Below, in pieces: positions 18,675-27,382 of a stretch of DNA of 27,680 nucleotides. Positions within the stretch are counted from its first letter, which is position 1. Each line of letters starts with the position of its first letter. The notes below the pieces were generated by a model. That model saw only the letters and a program-made list of their open reading frames with translations, ran no database searches and was not told where the DNA came from. A program made the translations under genes and the position numbers. The stretch is from Chara braunii. Its lineage: Eukaryota; Streptophyta; Charophyceae; Charales; Characeae. Location: positions 553,792 through 581,471 of the forward strand of contig BFEA01000074.1 of the NCBI GenBank assembly GCA_003427395.1, in the 5' to 3' direction.

Positions 18675-19384
18675 CCGTCCGTGAGAGTCCGTGATCCACC
18701 TATTCCCGAATAGGGGTTGTCTATAGACCTCCTCTCACCTGCTCGGTGCCGACTTGCAAGGGATTGGAAGTTTCCTCCACGTCCTCAAAACGCGCGGCCA
18801 AAATTGTTCCACCGGGTCCCCGTTTTTGTGTTTCCTCGGTATTTTCCAATGTCTGTCCTCTAGCCAAATCAATGGGTTGATCTCGGGGGGGGCTTCCGGG
18901 GCCAGGGCCCCTATCTGCATCATGGCTAGGGGGGCCCAGGGGAAGGAGGGAGAGAAAATCAGCGTCTGCACCCAATGTAAACTCAAAGCCTGGAATCGGG
19001 TGTCGGGATCAAACTATTCGGCAGATAATCCCAAGCCCTCCTCCTGCTTTGGGTTGGATGACCGAATCCCAAACTATTCGGCAGATCGCATGCGCTACTT
19101 GGCTGTTCCCTCTCCACAAAAAGGCTGCTAATTGTCGCTTGAAGGCTCTCAACCCCTGCTTACTTAGAGGCCACAGTACTGACTTGTACCATAGGGACGC
19201 CAGTACCACATTATTTATTACAAGGGCCCGCCCAAAAATTGATGTGTGCTTATCGTCCCATTTTGTCATCTTGGCTTGCGCCGGGGTTTTTATCCAGTCG
19301 TCGTTAGTGTCTGGCTTACCTCTCGCCGTCACTGCTGCTCCCAAGATCCTTAGGGGGGCCTCCGGCGTAAGTTCTCCAATTTAA
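18675..19384 (-). pseudogene. LINE reverse transcriptase C-terminal (thumb) fragment
   Basis: In minus-strand frames 19384-19030 and 18986-18735 the sequence reads ILGAAVTARGKPDTNDDW, then HTSIFGRALVINNVVLASLW and LAAFLWRGNS, then PPEINPLIWLEDRHW. The W..LS..GR..V/INxVxLxSLWY and FLWxG pattern is characteristic of the region after the RT palm of plant-type LINEs. Stops and frame changes separate it from the open frame downstream. A 17-base direct repeat (CAAACTATTCGGCAGAT at 19011 and 19070) marks a small internal duplication. The catalytic RT motifs and any endonuclease are missing, so the element was 5'-truncated near 19384. Confidence 0.7.
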
Positions 19385-19395
19385 ACAGAACATAA

Positions 19396-19533
19396 GTTTT
19401 CATTTCTTCTTTTTTTGAAAACCAGTCCCCTCACTGGGAGATGCGATGAGAGCACCCACCCTAGCTGGCTTCCTGGTCGCTCCATTCTACTGGTGGCCAG
19501 CATCACCTGCTGGAAAACAGGTTCAGCGTCCCT
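19396..19533 (-). repeat. Hairpin retroposon copy, diverged
   Basis: The minus-strand core is 19533 to about 19480, a poorly pairing loop region with GTGCTCTCATCG at 19462-19442, and an A-rich tail at 19420-19396. It is older than its neighbours judging by the decay of the stem. Confidence 0.5.
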
Positions 19534-19575
19534 TTACAAGAAGGACCTGCCAGCATTGATTGTCCTCAGCTGTTT

Positions 19576-19681
19576 AGATGGAGCCGCCCTGAGAAGTAGT
19601 AGTGGTGTCTGCTCTTACCAGCACCACTACTACTTCCTCAGGCTGTTTTTACAACAAAAAAAATAAATAAAAAATAAAAAA
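19576..19681 (+). repeat. Hairpin retroposon copy with 17-bp target duplication
   Basis: The insert starts at the end of the core (AGATGGAGCC), has a near-perfect 20-bp stem (CCTGAG.AAGTAGTAGTGGTG with CACCACTACTACTTCCTCAGG) around TCTGCTCTTACCAG, and ends in an A-rich tail. ATTGTCCTCAGCTGTTT (19559-19575) and ATTGCCCTCAGTTGTTT (19682-19698) flank it with two mismatches. Confidence 0.8.
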
Positions 19682-19742
19682 ATTGCCCTCAGTTGTTTCC
19701 GGGCATAAACTGTGCAGGTATTCAGATAGTTAAAAACAAGGG

Positions 19743-20221
19743 GGGTTATTCCTCAAATTTCCACAGTATCATCACCGATGCAAAACCAAGAAGAACAGAC
19801 AAAGAAGAAGAAAGAGAAGAAAGAGGAGTAAACGGACAAAGAGAAACAACCCGCACGATAAGTCATCAAAAGTTATTCGTAATTACCCAAACGCGACAAC
19901 AACCATTTCGAAATTCAATAGAACTGAAGCTATGGCTGTAAAAGTATCGGCGTGCGACCCTACATGTTTCGGTCGGTCGTCGTACTTGCTTCATCAGCGG
20001 TCTTGCGTCGCTTGACTGACATCATGCACTAAGACCTGACTAAATAGGAATCGCAAAGTAACTATTTTGAAACAGCATTCGTCAACACCGCCCCGCGTCC
20101 GGGCACTTTGTCAAAACCCTGTCCAAAAATCTCAAGCCTACTTTCTTCTCTTTCTTCTTCTTTGTTTGTTCTTCTTCGTTTTGCATCGGTGATGATACTG
20201 TGGAAATTTGAGGAATAACCC
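19743..20221. repeat. 81-bp inverted repeat at the 5' end of the Penelope-like element
   Basis: 19743-19823 is the reverse complement of 20141-20221 with two mismatches in 81 bases. Penelope-like elements often carry inverted partial copies of themselves at the 5' end (pLTRs), so this probably marks the 5' boundary. Between the arms lies a hammerhead-like motif on the minus strand. Confidence 0.75.
19951..20002 (-). ncRNA. Hammerhead-like motif of the Penelope-like element
   Basis: On the minus strand, CTGATGA (19997-19991) is followed after about 20 bases by CGAAAC (19971-19966) and then GGGTC (about 19959-19955). The order CUGAUGA, CGAAAC, GUC is the hammerhead core, and hammerhead motifs are known in Penelope-like elements. 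Helix II and helix III are weak by eye, so this may be a decayed ribozyme. Confidence 0.5.
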
Positions 20222-20299
20222 TCATCGCTTGTCGCAGGAACATACGTAGAGATAGTATTACGTTCAGTGTGGCTACGGTGGTCAAAACCCACGTTTCGT

Positions 20300-20376
20300 T
20301 GCTTGTGTGTTGTCTTTCTGTCCTTCTACTCTTTCTTTTCCTCTTTCTTTTCCTCTTTCTTTCACTTTCTTTCGTA
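20300..20376 (+). promoter_or_regulatory. Possible 3' splice site before ORF1
   Basis: A tract of about 65 bases consisting almost only of C and T ends TTTCGTAG, directly followed by GCCAGA and the ATG of ORF1 at 20384. This is the form of an intron branch/polypyrimidine tract and AG acceptor. Some Penelope-like elements keep introns. No donor was identified. Confidence 0.35.
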
Positions 20377-20383
20377 GGCCAGA

Positions 20384-21904
20384 ATGTCGGGTTTCGTACC
20401 AGCATGTTACGCATGTGGTATGACTGGGCACATCCGAAGGGAATGCCCCAACCGTGCGCATGGCGGAGAAGGGAATAATTACTCAGGAGCGGTGGCTAAC
20501 GTGCAGCCGGCACAACCGGTATTGGCATTACCAGCACCGGTCGGCACAAGAGGGCAGGTCCAGCCGATGCAGTACCAAGCACCAAGGTCAAACAACTACT
20601 ACCCGAGAATGGGGGAGAGGGTTGAAAAAATTGAAACGATCGTGGGACGGCTGGACTCACTTGACCGGCAGCAGCAGGAAAAGGAGGAACAGGTTAACAA
20701 GAAGCGTGAAGAAGAAGAGAGTAAGGTTACACGGGAGAAGGAACGAAAGGAGTTGGAAGAGGCTATAGGAGCCCAAATGGAGGCAAGATTCAAGAATATG
20801 TATGAGGTGTATTTTGGAAAGAAGGAGGAAGAAGGCGAGATTGAGAGACTGAAAAGGTAGGTGGAGCAGTTGCAGACGGCATCAACAAGTCAAGGGAAGG
20901 CTGTGATGCAGAGAGAGACGGAAGGGGAACTGGCGAGAAGACCGTTGGAGGATTTACGTAGACGGGAAGGAGAATTGTTAAGGACGCCGGTCGGCGCGGA
21001 TTTAAGGACCAGGGGTACATGTTGCCAGCAGAGATATACGGAAATTGCGGAAGCAACAATAGGGGTGAATGATCAGGTAGTGAGATTGAGGCATGAGATG
21101 AACGAGTTTCGGCGGGAAGCAGAGTTAGGGAGGAGTGGCCTAGAAAAAAGGCTCGAGCTACTAGCACTCGAAAATGAACAGCTAAGGCAGCGAACGGAGA
21201 AGGCCAATCAGGAAATGCTGATCTGGAAGGGAGAAGCCCTACAGCCGGGCAATAAACGAGGGCAGGTTGCGCTGCAAGGAATAACCACGACCGAGGGCAA
21301 CCAAGGACGGACGAGAGCAAGGATTGTTCAGGAGCATTTGGGTGGAACCAGTAGCATAAGGGAATTAGAGGATTTGCGGGCCAAATATCAGGCTACCCTG
21401 GACAAAGTCGATATCTTGAAGAAAATGAAGGTGGATGCTCTGGCGGAAGCGATTAAGCAAAAGGAAAGGGCTGAACGCCTGGCCAGTGCGAGCAAGGTAG
21501 CCGGAACTCCAGTGAGCAACCTCCGTGTGCGTCTGGAGCAGGCCGCAGAGAAGCAGAATGAGCAAGGTGCGAAGAAAAGCAAGTGTAAAGCAACGCCAGG
21601 GAGAGTTTTGAATAACGAGAAGGAAATCAATGACCGACATCAATTTATCAAGGAGCAAAGAAAGGAATCGGGTAAGAAGAACAAGGCGCAGTTGATGGAT
21701 ATTTGCGAAAAAATGGGGCTCACGTACAAGAAAATCGAGGTTACGGTGGATGAAGTTGTGGAGCGGCGGGTTAATGATGCGTTCGGTAGTTTTTACTCAG
21801 CAAGGAGGTATGTGACTAGGGAGAAACCGGATCAGGAAGAAGTGGAAGAGGAGGGGACAAGTGAAGATGTTGCGGAGGTACATGAGGTGCGGTCGGACTG
21901 TTAA
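20384..21904 (+). pseudogene. Penelope-like element ORF1: CCHC zinc knuckle plus coiled coil (one internal stop)
   Basis: The frame starts at ATG 20384 and is open to 21904 except for one TAG at 20858. Residues 8-21 (CYACGMTGHIRREC) form a CX2CX4HX4C zinc knuckle as in Gag and other nucleic-acid chaperones. A Pro/Gln-rich linker follows, then a long Lys/Glu/Gln-rich heptad-like region (about residues 75-160 and 175-420) expected to be coiled coil, and an acidic end. It probably packaged the element RNA. TAG sits inside the coiled coil and the frame resumes at the next codon, so it is most likely a single nonsense mutation. The frame is the same as that of the GIY-YIG segment downstream; TAA and TGA stops (21902-21907) separate them. 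No homologue name can be given beyond the motif. Confidence 0.65.
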
Positions 21905-21907
21905 TGA

Positions 21908-22594
21908 CGGTACTCAGACGCGGCGCTATGGAGGCTAGCGGCACAGATTAAAGGTGAACGTGTCTGTGACGTACGTAACACAACACTATGTAGGATGCTC
22001 CAGTTATTGGTTATTTTGCTGATATTTTCGGGAGCGTTGCCGTGGGGACAAAAATTCCGAGGTTACTTAGCGAATGTTTTGGGTCGGAAGCAGGACCTGG
22101 TGAGATCGGAGGGTCCGCTGGTTTATATGCTCATTTCGCCATGGTGCAGGGATATATAAGTAGGTTTGACCACAAGGGCGTTGGATGTGCGTTGGTCAGA
22201 GCATATCAGTAGGGTCGAAAGGGGAAAGCAAGATTTGATAGATGCAAGGAACCATAAGTTATATCAATGGCTGAGGAAGGTAGGGATAGAGGGGTATGTT
22301 CCGTTGCCAATTTGTGAGTGTGAGGAAATGGATTTGTTGGAATTGGAGAAAACTTTGATTCGGTTTAGTGACGCATCGTTGAACACGAAAAGCAGGCGGG
22401 GGAAGACAGGAAAAAGACGACCAGGGAAGAGGGAGAGGTTACGGAAAAGAAGGAGTCAGGGAGGCAAGGGTGCGATGTGTAGTGAAGGGCAAACACATCT
22501 GTGTTTTCAAGCGTCCACGGGACAAATATCCGTTAAACTTAAGGATGTTCTCGATAGCTTTAGGAGACAAAAGGTAAGATCGGTACAGGTATGA
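21908..22594 (+). pseudogene. Penelope-like element GIY-YIG endonuclease domain, N-terminal to the RT
   Basis: The frame reads GPLVYMLISPWCRDI, a stop (TAA 22157-22159), then VGLTTRALDVRWSEH. This is a GIY-YIG layout: the VYML strand stands for GIY, the stop falls exactly on the first residue of a YVG (YIG) motif, and the catalytic-type Arg (22190) and His (22202) follow. Further on, ELEKTLIRFSDASLNTK resembles the Glu-containing helix and LN end of the domain, and then a Lys/Arg-rich tail (about 22380-22460). The nuclease would nick DNA to prime reverse transcription. Loss of the YIG tyrosine codon makes it inactive. In canonical Penelope elements the domain follows the RT; here it precedes it. 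Confidence 0.7.
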
Positions 22595-23147
22595 TGTAGG
22601 GGAGGCGATATCTGGGTCGGAGGGTGGAAGCTGGTTAAAAGGTGCTATGGTGGCTCCGTGGTCGCTTTGGTTTATGGACGAGCGAATTTGCGAGATGCAA
22701 AGGGATGGTTCCGAGAGAATGTTTCGATGTTTTTTTAAACGATTACGGGTTTTTGTTCACGCACGGAAAAGTTGAAGGAACTGCTGGCACAACTGTTGTG
22801 GAATCCAAGAAGTAGGAGCGAGTTAAGCACGAGGGATTTTGATTGGCTGGTTTGTGCCTTTGGCGCCATCAGAGGATTTCAAGAAAAAATGACGAGACTT
22901 CAATTGCGGGTAATACTGTCGGGAGTGGTGAGGTGGTGATTTGGCGTCAATATCCGACAAAGGTTGATAGTGCGTGTGAATTACGATGACGACAACAACA
23001 AAGGTGGGGTTAAGCTGGTGTGTGCCAAATTGTTAATGAGTATGAATGTGGCAGATGTTTGGAAAAGCATGTTAATCAGCCGCATGAGGGTTGTGTAAAT
23101 GAAACATAGAACGGTGGGTGATGTGTTGCATAACTTCCGTATGGAGG
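22595..23147 (+). pseudogene. Decayed linker between GIY-YIG and RT domains
   Basis: No single frame is open. Readable pieces in shifting frames include GGSVVALVYGRANLRDAKGW (about 22645-22705), which fit a polyprotein linker broken by several frameshifts. It is the only stretch linking the two recognised domains, on the same strand. Confidence 0.4.
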
Positions 23148-24260
23148 CAAAGAAAGAGGAGCTTACATGTACCAGGCTGTACATGCGCGAACGGGTTTGA
23201 ATGGCTGCCGAGAGTAAATGGCCATACGTGCGTCGGGCTGGCAGATGTGGAAGGAGTGCCGAGCTGGCTGCGGAATTCAAAAAATATTTTACGTCCGAAC
23301 CGCGGTACTATGTTGGGAGACCTGCGTAAACAGATAGAGAAATCTTTTGAAAAAAGCGAGCTGCTGACGGTAAAATGGGAGGAGGAGGTTATTAGGACCC
23401 TTGGGGAATGTTTGATTAAGAATAATCAGGGGAGAATCAGAATAGAAGAGTGGCACGCGTATGAGTGGAAAGATAGGCTCAAGGGGTTGGTGTGCTGCCC
23501 AATAGACCACAATCCCGGGGACACACTAGTTTGTTGTCCAGTTGAATATGCCGGGGGAATGAGGAAGTTGTTCACAGAAAGCATAGGCTTTAGCAGGTGC
23601 GGTAGGGAGAAGATAAGCGTTGTCTGAGAGATGGAAGGGCAATACAAAGTGGGAGATTTTCAGCAGCTAGGCGTATGAAACAGTAAAGGGGAAATCGGTA
23701 AAGCATACGCAATTCCTAACCACAAGGATGTGCAGCATTGGCGACCGATCTGTCCATCCCATTCTGAACATGCAGTTGTTGCCAACAAGCGGGTGTCGGC
23801 TATGGTGAATCAGATGGTATGGAGTCTACCGAGACGAACTAACTTCAATTTAAGAAGCACTTTGAATTTGGCCGATGAGGTCCGAAGGATTGACAAGGAC
23901 GTGAAGAAGGGGGAAGGGATCGTGGGGGCAAGTTTCGATGTGAAAGAAATGTTTTGTAATTTATCGCACAGTTCTGTCATGGAAGCGGTTAGGTGGATTT
24001 GTGATTTTTGGTGTCGCGAGGGTGCAAGGGGGATGATGGTGAAGAAAAGGGGAAAAGGGGCAAAAATTAGATTCGGTAATAAGCAGGAAGGCTGGTTGGA
24101 ATGCTCTTTCGAATCCCTTATGAGTTTTGTCGATTTTGATTTGCGGCACACGTTTATTAGTGTGTCAAAGGTATTGCTGCGCCAGGTAATCGGCATACCT
24201 ATGGGGAAGTCATCAAGCCCGACGTTAGCCTGTTTGCTGTGTGTGTATAATGAGTTCACA
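23148..24260 (+). pseudogene. Penelope-like reverse transcriptase, truncated after motif B
   Basis: One frame runs 23118-24320 with stops at 23625 and about 23676. A Cys-rich start (GCTCANGF) is followed by a charged helical region and LVCCPIDHNPGDTLVCCPVE. The RT palm begins near IGKAYAIPNHKD and HWRPIC, has motif A as GASFDVKEMFCNLSHSSV (Asp codon at 23937) and motif B as RQVIGIPMGKSSSPTLACLL (GIPMG at 24192-24206). FDV-MF-NL and GIPMG.SSP.LA are the forms typical of Penelope-like RTs. The expected motif C (Tyr-x-Asp-Asp) never appears: similarity ends near 24260. With both stops and the missing catalytic aspartates the enzyme is dead. LINE and LTR RTs fit less well. Confidence 0.75.
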
Positions 24261-24507
24261 TTCTTGACATTTTTACCCCATCCTCTTATCTTCTCTCTAT
24301 GCGGTTGTTTGTTCTCCTGAACGAATGGTGTGGTGTGGACTTCATGTAATTGGCTGTCACCGTTGGCTCGATGCTCACTGGTAGTAGGAATTGCCGAATG
24401 AATTGCTGATTCAACACCGTTGGCAAGGCATGTTTTTGTTATTTATGTGCCTGGCGCTGCCATCCATTTCAGTCGGGTAGGCACAGCCTCAAAAAAGTCC
24501 TAGCAAC

Positions 24508-24841
24508 CTGTGTAGCACACCGAACATGTTCGGTGCTTGTCCGAACGTCTGAACGTGTTCGGCCGAACGCCACTCGAACGTGTTCGGCCGAACATATTCA
24601 AAAAGAAAAAAAAAAACGTTTTACTCAAGTTTGGTTACGAATTTGAGCATACCTCCAAGGCAAAAGTTGTTTGTATTATTATTTTACATAACATATAGTT
24701 TTTTCAGATTTTTTGGAGAACGTTTTTGTTTTCTTTTTTTGTTAATATTTTTATATTTGTGTTCGGAGAGTTCGGCGCTCGTTCGCATTCAGTCCCGAAC
24801 GTTCGGGTTCGGTCACCAAACCCGAACACGATGCTACACAG
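24508..24841. mobile_element. Non-autonomous hAT-like element with 8-bp target duplication
   Basis: Termini CTGTGTAGCA and TGCTACACAG are inverted and exact over 10 bases. CTAGCAAC occurs at 24500-24507 and 24842-24849, an 8-bp duplication typical of hAT elements. The subterminal regions are full of GAACGTGTTCGG and related GTTCGG/CCGAAC palindromes, which could be transposase-binding repeats. It has no coding capacity and lies just beyond the RT truncation. Confidence 0.75.
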
Positions 24842-24867
24842 CTAGCAACACGTCTACAGATGGAATG

Positions 24868-24889
24868 GCTGGGCAAAAGTACTGGTGGT
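24868..24889. repeat. Orphan right end of the ACCACCAGTAC element family
   Basis: GGCTGGGCAAAAGTACTGGTGGT is followed by TTAA (24890-24893) and corresponds to the right end of 16119-16308. The matching left end was not found nearby, so only an end remains. Confidence 0.5.
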
Positions 24890-24958
24890 TTAAGTGGGGA
24901 GGCGAAACAGATACAGGCCATTACACAAAGAGAATACCATTCATTTAAAAGGAGAGCG

Positions 24959-25189
<231 letters not shown>

Positions 25190-25363
25190 GTATACAGACT
25201 GAAATCAGAAAACAATTTGAGGTTCCCTGCGAGCATTGAGTCTGAATTGAGGGCTTATCTGTCACATAAGCAGAACAATCCTGACTCCATCATCGAAGGG
25301 AAGAACCTCAGGCTGATCCAAATGGAGTTAGCGGCTAGTGGCCGGTACCCGCCGAGATACTCA

Positions 25364-25364
25364 N
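25364..25364. other. Single-N assembly gap
   Basis: The duplicate of 37-324 stops here and an A-run begins on the other side. Confidence 0.9.
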
Positions 25365-25375
25365 TGAAAAAAAAA

Positions 25376-25657
25376 AAAAAAACAGCCAGACTTTCAAAAT
25401 ACAACCCACTTGCAGCCAAAAAACTTAAATAAACAAACAAACAAACACCCCTTTGGACGTGATGCCTGGTAGATACCTAGCCCAAAGTTGTTGTGTGAGT
25501 ATGCCCTCAGTGAGGGCTTAACTTGATTCAAATGTTTTTAGGATGGGTTACAGCAGAGGGTTTGTCAGGTCCATGAGAGAAGGAAGAGGGGAAAAAAAAA
25601 AAAATTGAAATTGAACTTAGGGCAGGAAAGCAGGTTCATACACTCTGCAAACCTCAC
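25376..25657. repeat. Dispersed repeat, copy 1 (related to 26878-27115)
   Basis: The order GCCAGAC-TTCAAAA, ACAAACACCC, TTTGGACGTGAT, GTTGTGTGAGTATGC, GTCAGGTCCA, A-rich, GAACT.AGGGC.GGAAAGC.GGTTCATA and CTGCAAAC is shared with the second copy. GTGTGTGAGTATGCCCT also occurs at 2692-2708. Nothing coding is visible; family unknown. Confidence 0.65.
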
Positions 25658-25807
25658 CACACGGCACGCGAAACGAAAACGAAACGAGTGCATCTGCCCA
25701 CCAAAGGTGGCAAAGGATACTCATTACTATTTAAAGCAAACCGATGAACCTAAAAACTTTCATCAGGAAGATGCACTCGTTTCGTTTTTCGTTTCGTGTC
25801 CCGTGCG
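25658..25807. mobile_element. Short TIR element (MITE)
   Basis: Inverted ends of about 38 bp contain CGAAACGAAAACGAAACGAG and GTGCATCT (left 25658-25695, right 25769-25807), with two or three differences. The element is about 150 bp. No clear target duplication was found. Confidence 0.6.
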
Positions 25808-26255
25808 GCGACGCCCAAAGTGTTAGCAGCCCGTGGACTGCAGCGTGGCTCCCCGGCGAGGCACGAAAACCAAAAAAAAAAAACCAAAAAAAAAAAAACC
25901 ACAAACAATGAAAACCCGAAACTGGCCACTACAGCAGTTAGATACGAAGGTGTGAGTTTAGGTGTGAGCACAACTTGGTGCACGGCCTTCCCCGACATGA
26001 TCTTCTGTTTTTCTTTTTATTTTTTTGAAGGGGCCCACAAGGCCCAACTGTCGAGCCTCATCCAATCCCCGAAAAATTAGGGAAAAAGATAGGAAAAAAG
26101 ATACAGCCAGTTTTCTAGGGAGATATCTCGGGCGCCCCGGTCCCGATGTCACGCCCGCATTGGCGACCCGGTGACCGGCCGGGCATGGCCCCGGGCAGCC
26201 CCAGCGCAAAAAAAAAAAAAAAAAAAAAAAAAAATCAAATCCAAAAAAATCTGAA
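25808..26255. other. A-rich and unassigned sequence
   Basis: A-rich blocks with interspersed CC (25871-25900), a poly(A) run at about 26208-26234 and GC-rich CCCGGGC/GCCCGGTGACC words (26128-26206, echoed at 26595-26655) are present. No gene is recognised. Confidence 0.4.
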
Positions 26256-26281
26256 AAATATTATGTTGCGTAGAATTGCAA

Positions 26282-26319
26282 CTGTCTCTTATACACATCT
26301 AGATGTGTATAAGAGACAG
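26282..26319. other. Tn5/Nextera mate-pair junction adapter (artefact)
   Basis: The same 38-bp double mosaic end as at 5856. The genomic flanks on each side are near-identical (ATTATGTTG(C/T)GTAGAATTGCAA), so the adapter sits inside a local duplication made by a chimeric read. Confidence 0.97.
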
Positions 26320-26735
26320 ATATTATGTTGTGTAGAATTGCAATTCAAACAACTTTCGGCTGAGGGTCACATCAGAATTCCTCACAGAACTAAAGATAAA
26401 AAAGAAAATAACCATATCACATTAAGGCACCCCCCTTTAAACCCCTTTAACCCCTTCAAAATTCATTTACACTCCCCTTTCCCCCCCTTGACAGCCAACA
26501 CTCGAAAAAAGAAAAGAGCCCGGATTTGGGCTCCTCTCAGAGAGCGCAGAAAAAAACCGCCGCCAGTTTTCTTTTCTGTTTTTTTTTTGCCATGACCGGG
26601 TGACCCGGGCGTCACCCCCCCCCGGGCGTCATGCCCGGCTGACCGGCCGGTCATGAAAACTTTCCTAGCCAGTTTTCCCAACTTTTTCCATTTTTTTTCC
26701 CAAGAGTGACAGAGGTAACGGTGGTTGTGGCTTAA

Positions 26736-26790
26736 ACCACCAGTATGTTCATTTAAAACCACCACTACCTCCGAGCCTGTTTTTGCCAAC
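26736..26790. repeat. Left ends of the ACCACCAGTA element family
   Basis: TTAA (26732-26735) precedes ACCACCAGTA, and a second AACCACCACTACC lies at about 26757. No matching right end was identified. GCCGAGCCTG/GAGCCTG words are shared with 27410-27455. Confidence 0.4.
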
Positions 26791-26877
26791 CCTGATTTTC
26801 ACTGCACACTGAGTTTTGCCGAGCCTGGGTTCGATTTTGTTTTTTTTTCTGGTACTCTTCTGAAAAATAAAACAAGA

Positions 26878-27115
26878 AAAAACACGGCCAGACCTTCAAA
26901 AAAAAGAACAAGCACAACGCTCTCACAAAAACAAACACCCATTTGGACGTGATAGCAGGTACATACCTACCCCACAATAGTTGTGTGAGTATGCTGTGAC
27001 GGGTGTCAGGTCCACAAAAGAAGAAAAAAAGGAAAAATAAATAAAAAAAATCAAAACTGAACTGAGGGCGGGAAAGCGGGTTCATAGTACTTCATACATT
27101 CTGCAAACGCTAAAA
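26878..27115. repeat. Dispersed repeat, copy 2 (related to 25376-25657)
   Basis: Shares the ordered blocks listed for copy 1 with moderate divergence and different internal A-rich spacing, so it is an older interspersed family and not an assembly duplicate. Confidence 0.65.
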
Positions 27116-27167
27116 CTATTCGAAATACGGTCATTATCACATAAATGAAAAACCACCTGTCAGTAAA

Positions 27168-27285
27168 ACCACCAGTACCTACCGGTTGTTGCGGCCGTTA
27201 ACGCGGTAGCTGAATCGGTCTGCCCGTCGGGTCCATATTCATATGACCCAGAGGCGGCACCAAAAATGAGGTAGGTACTGGTGGT
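27168..27285. mobile_element. Short TIR element related to 16119-16308, TAAA target duplication
   Basis: The ends ACCACCAGTACCTACC and GGTAGGTACTGGTGGT are inverted and perfect over 16 bases. TAAA flanks both sides (27164-27167 and 27286-27289). It shares the first 11 bases with the 190-bp element but has a different interior (118 bp in total). Confidence 0.75.
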
Positions 27286-27382
27286 TAAAGGCTGTATGCC
27301 TTCAATAAATAGATCCACATGGAAAAAAGTTCAAAAAACAATTAAAAGGTAACCTACATGGCCAATAGAACGTTAAGCTTAA

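Noticed and set aside
19743-20221. Simple MITE bounded by the 81-bp inverted repeat
   Set aside because: Position directly before ORF1 and the hammerhead-like motif fit a Penelope-like 5' inverted copy better, although an independent foldback cannot be excluded.
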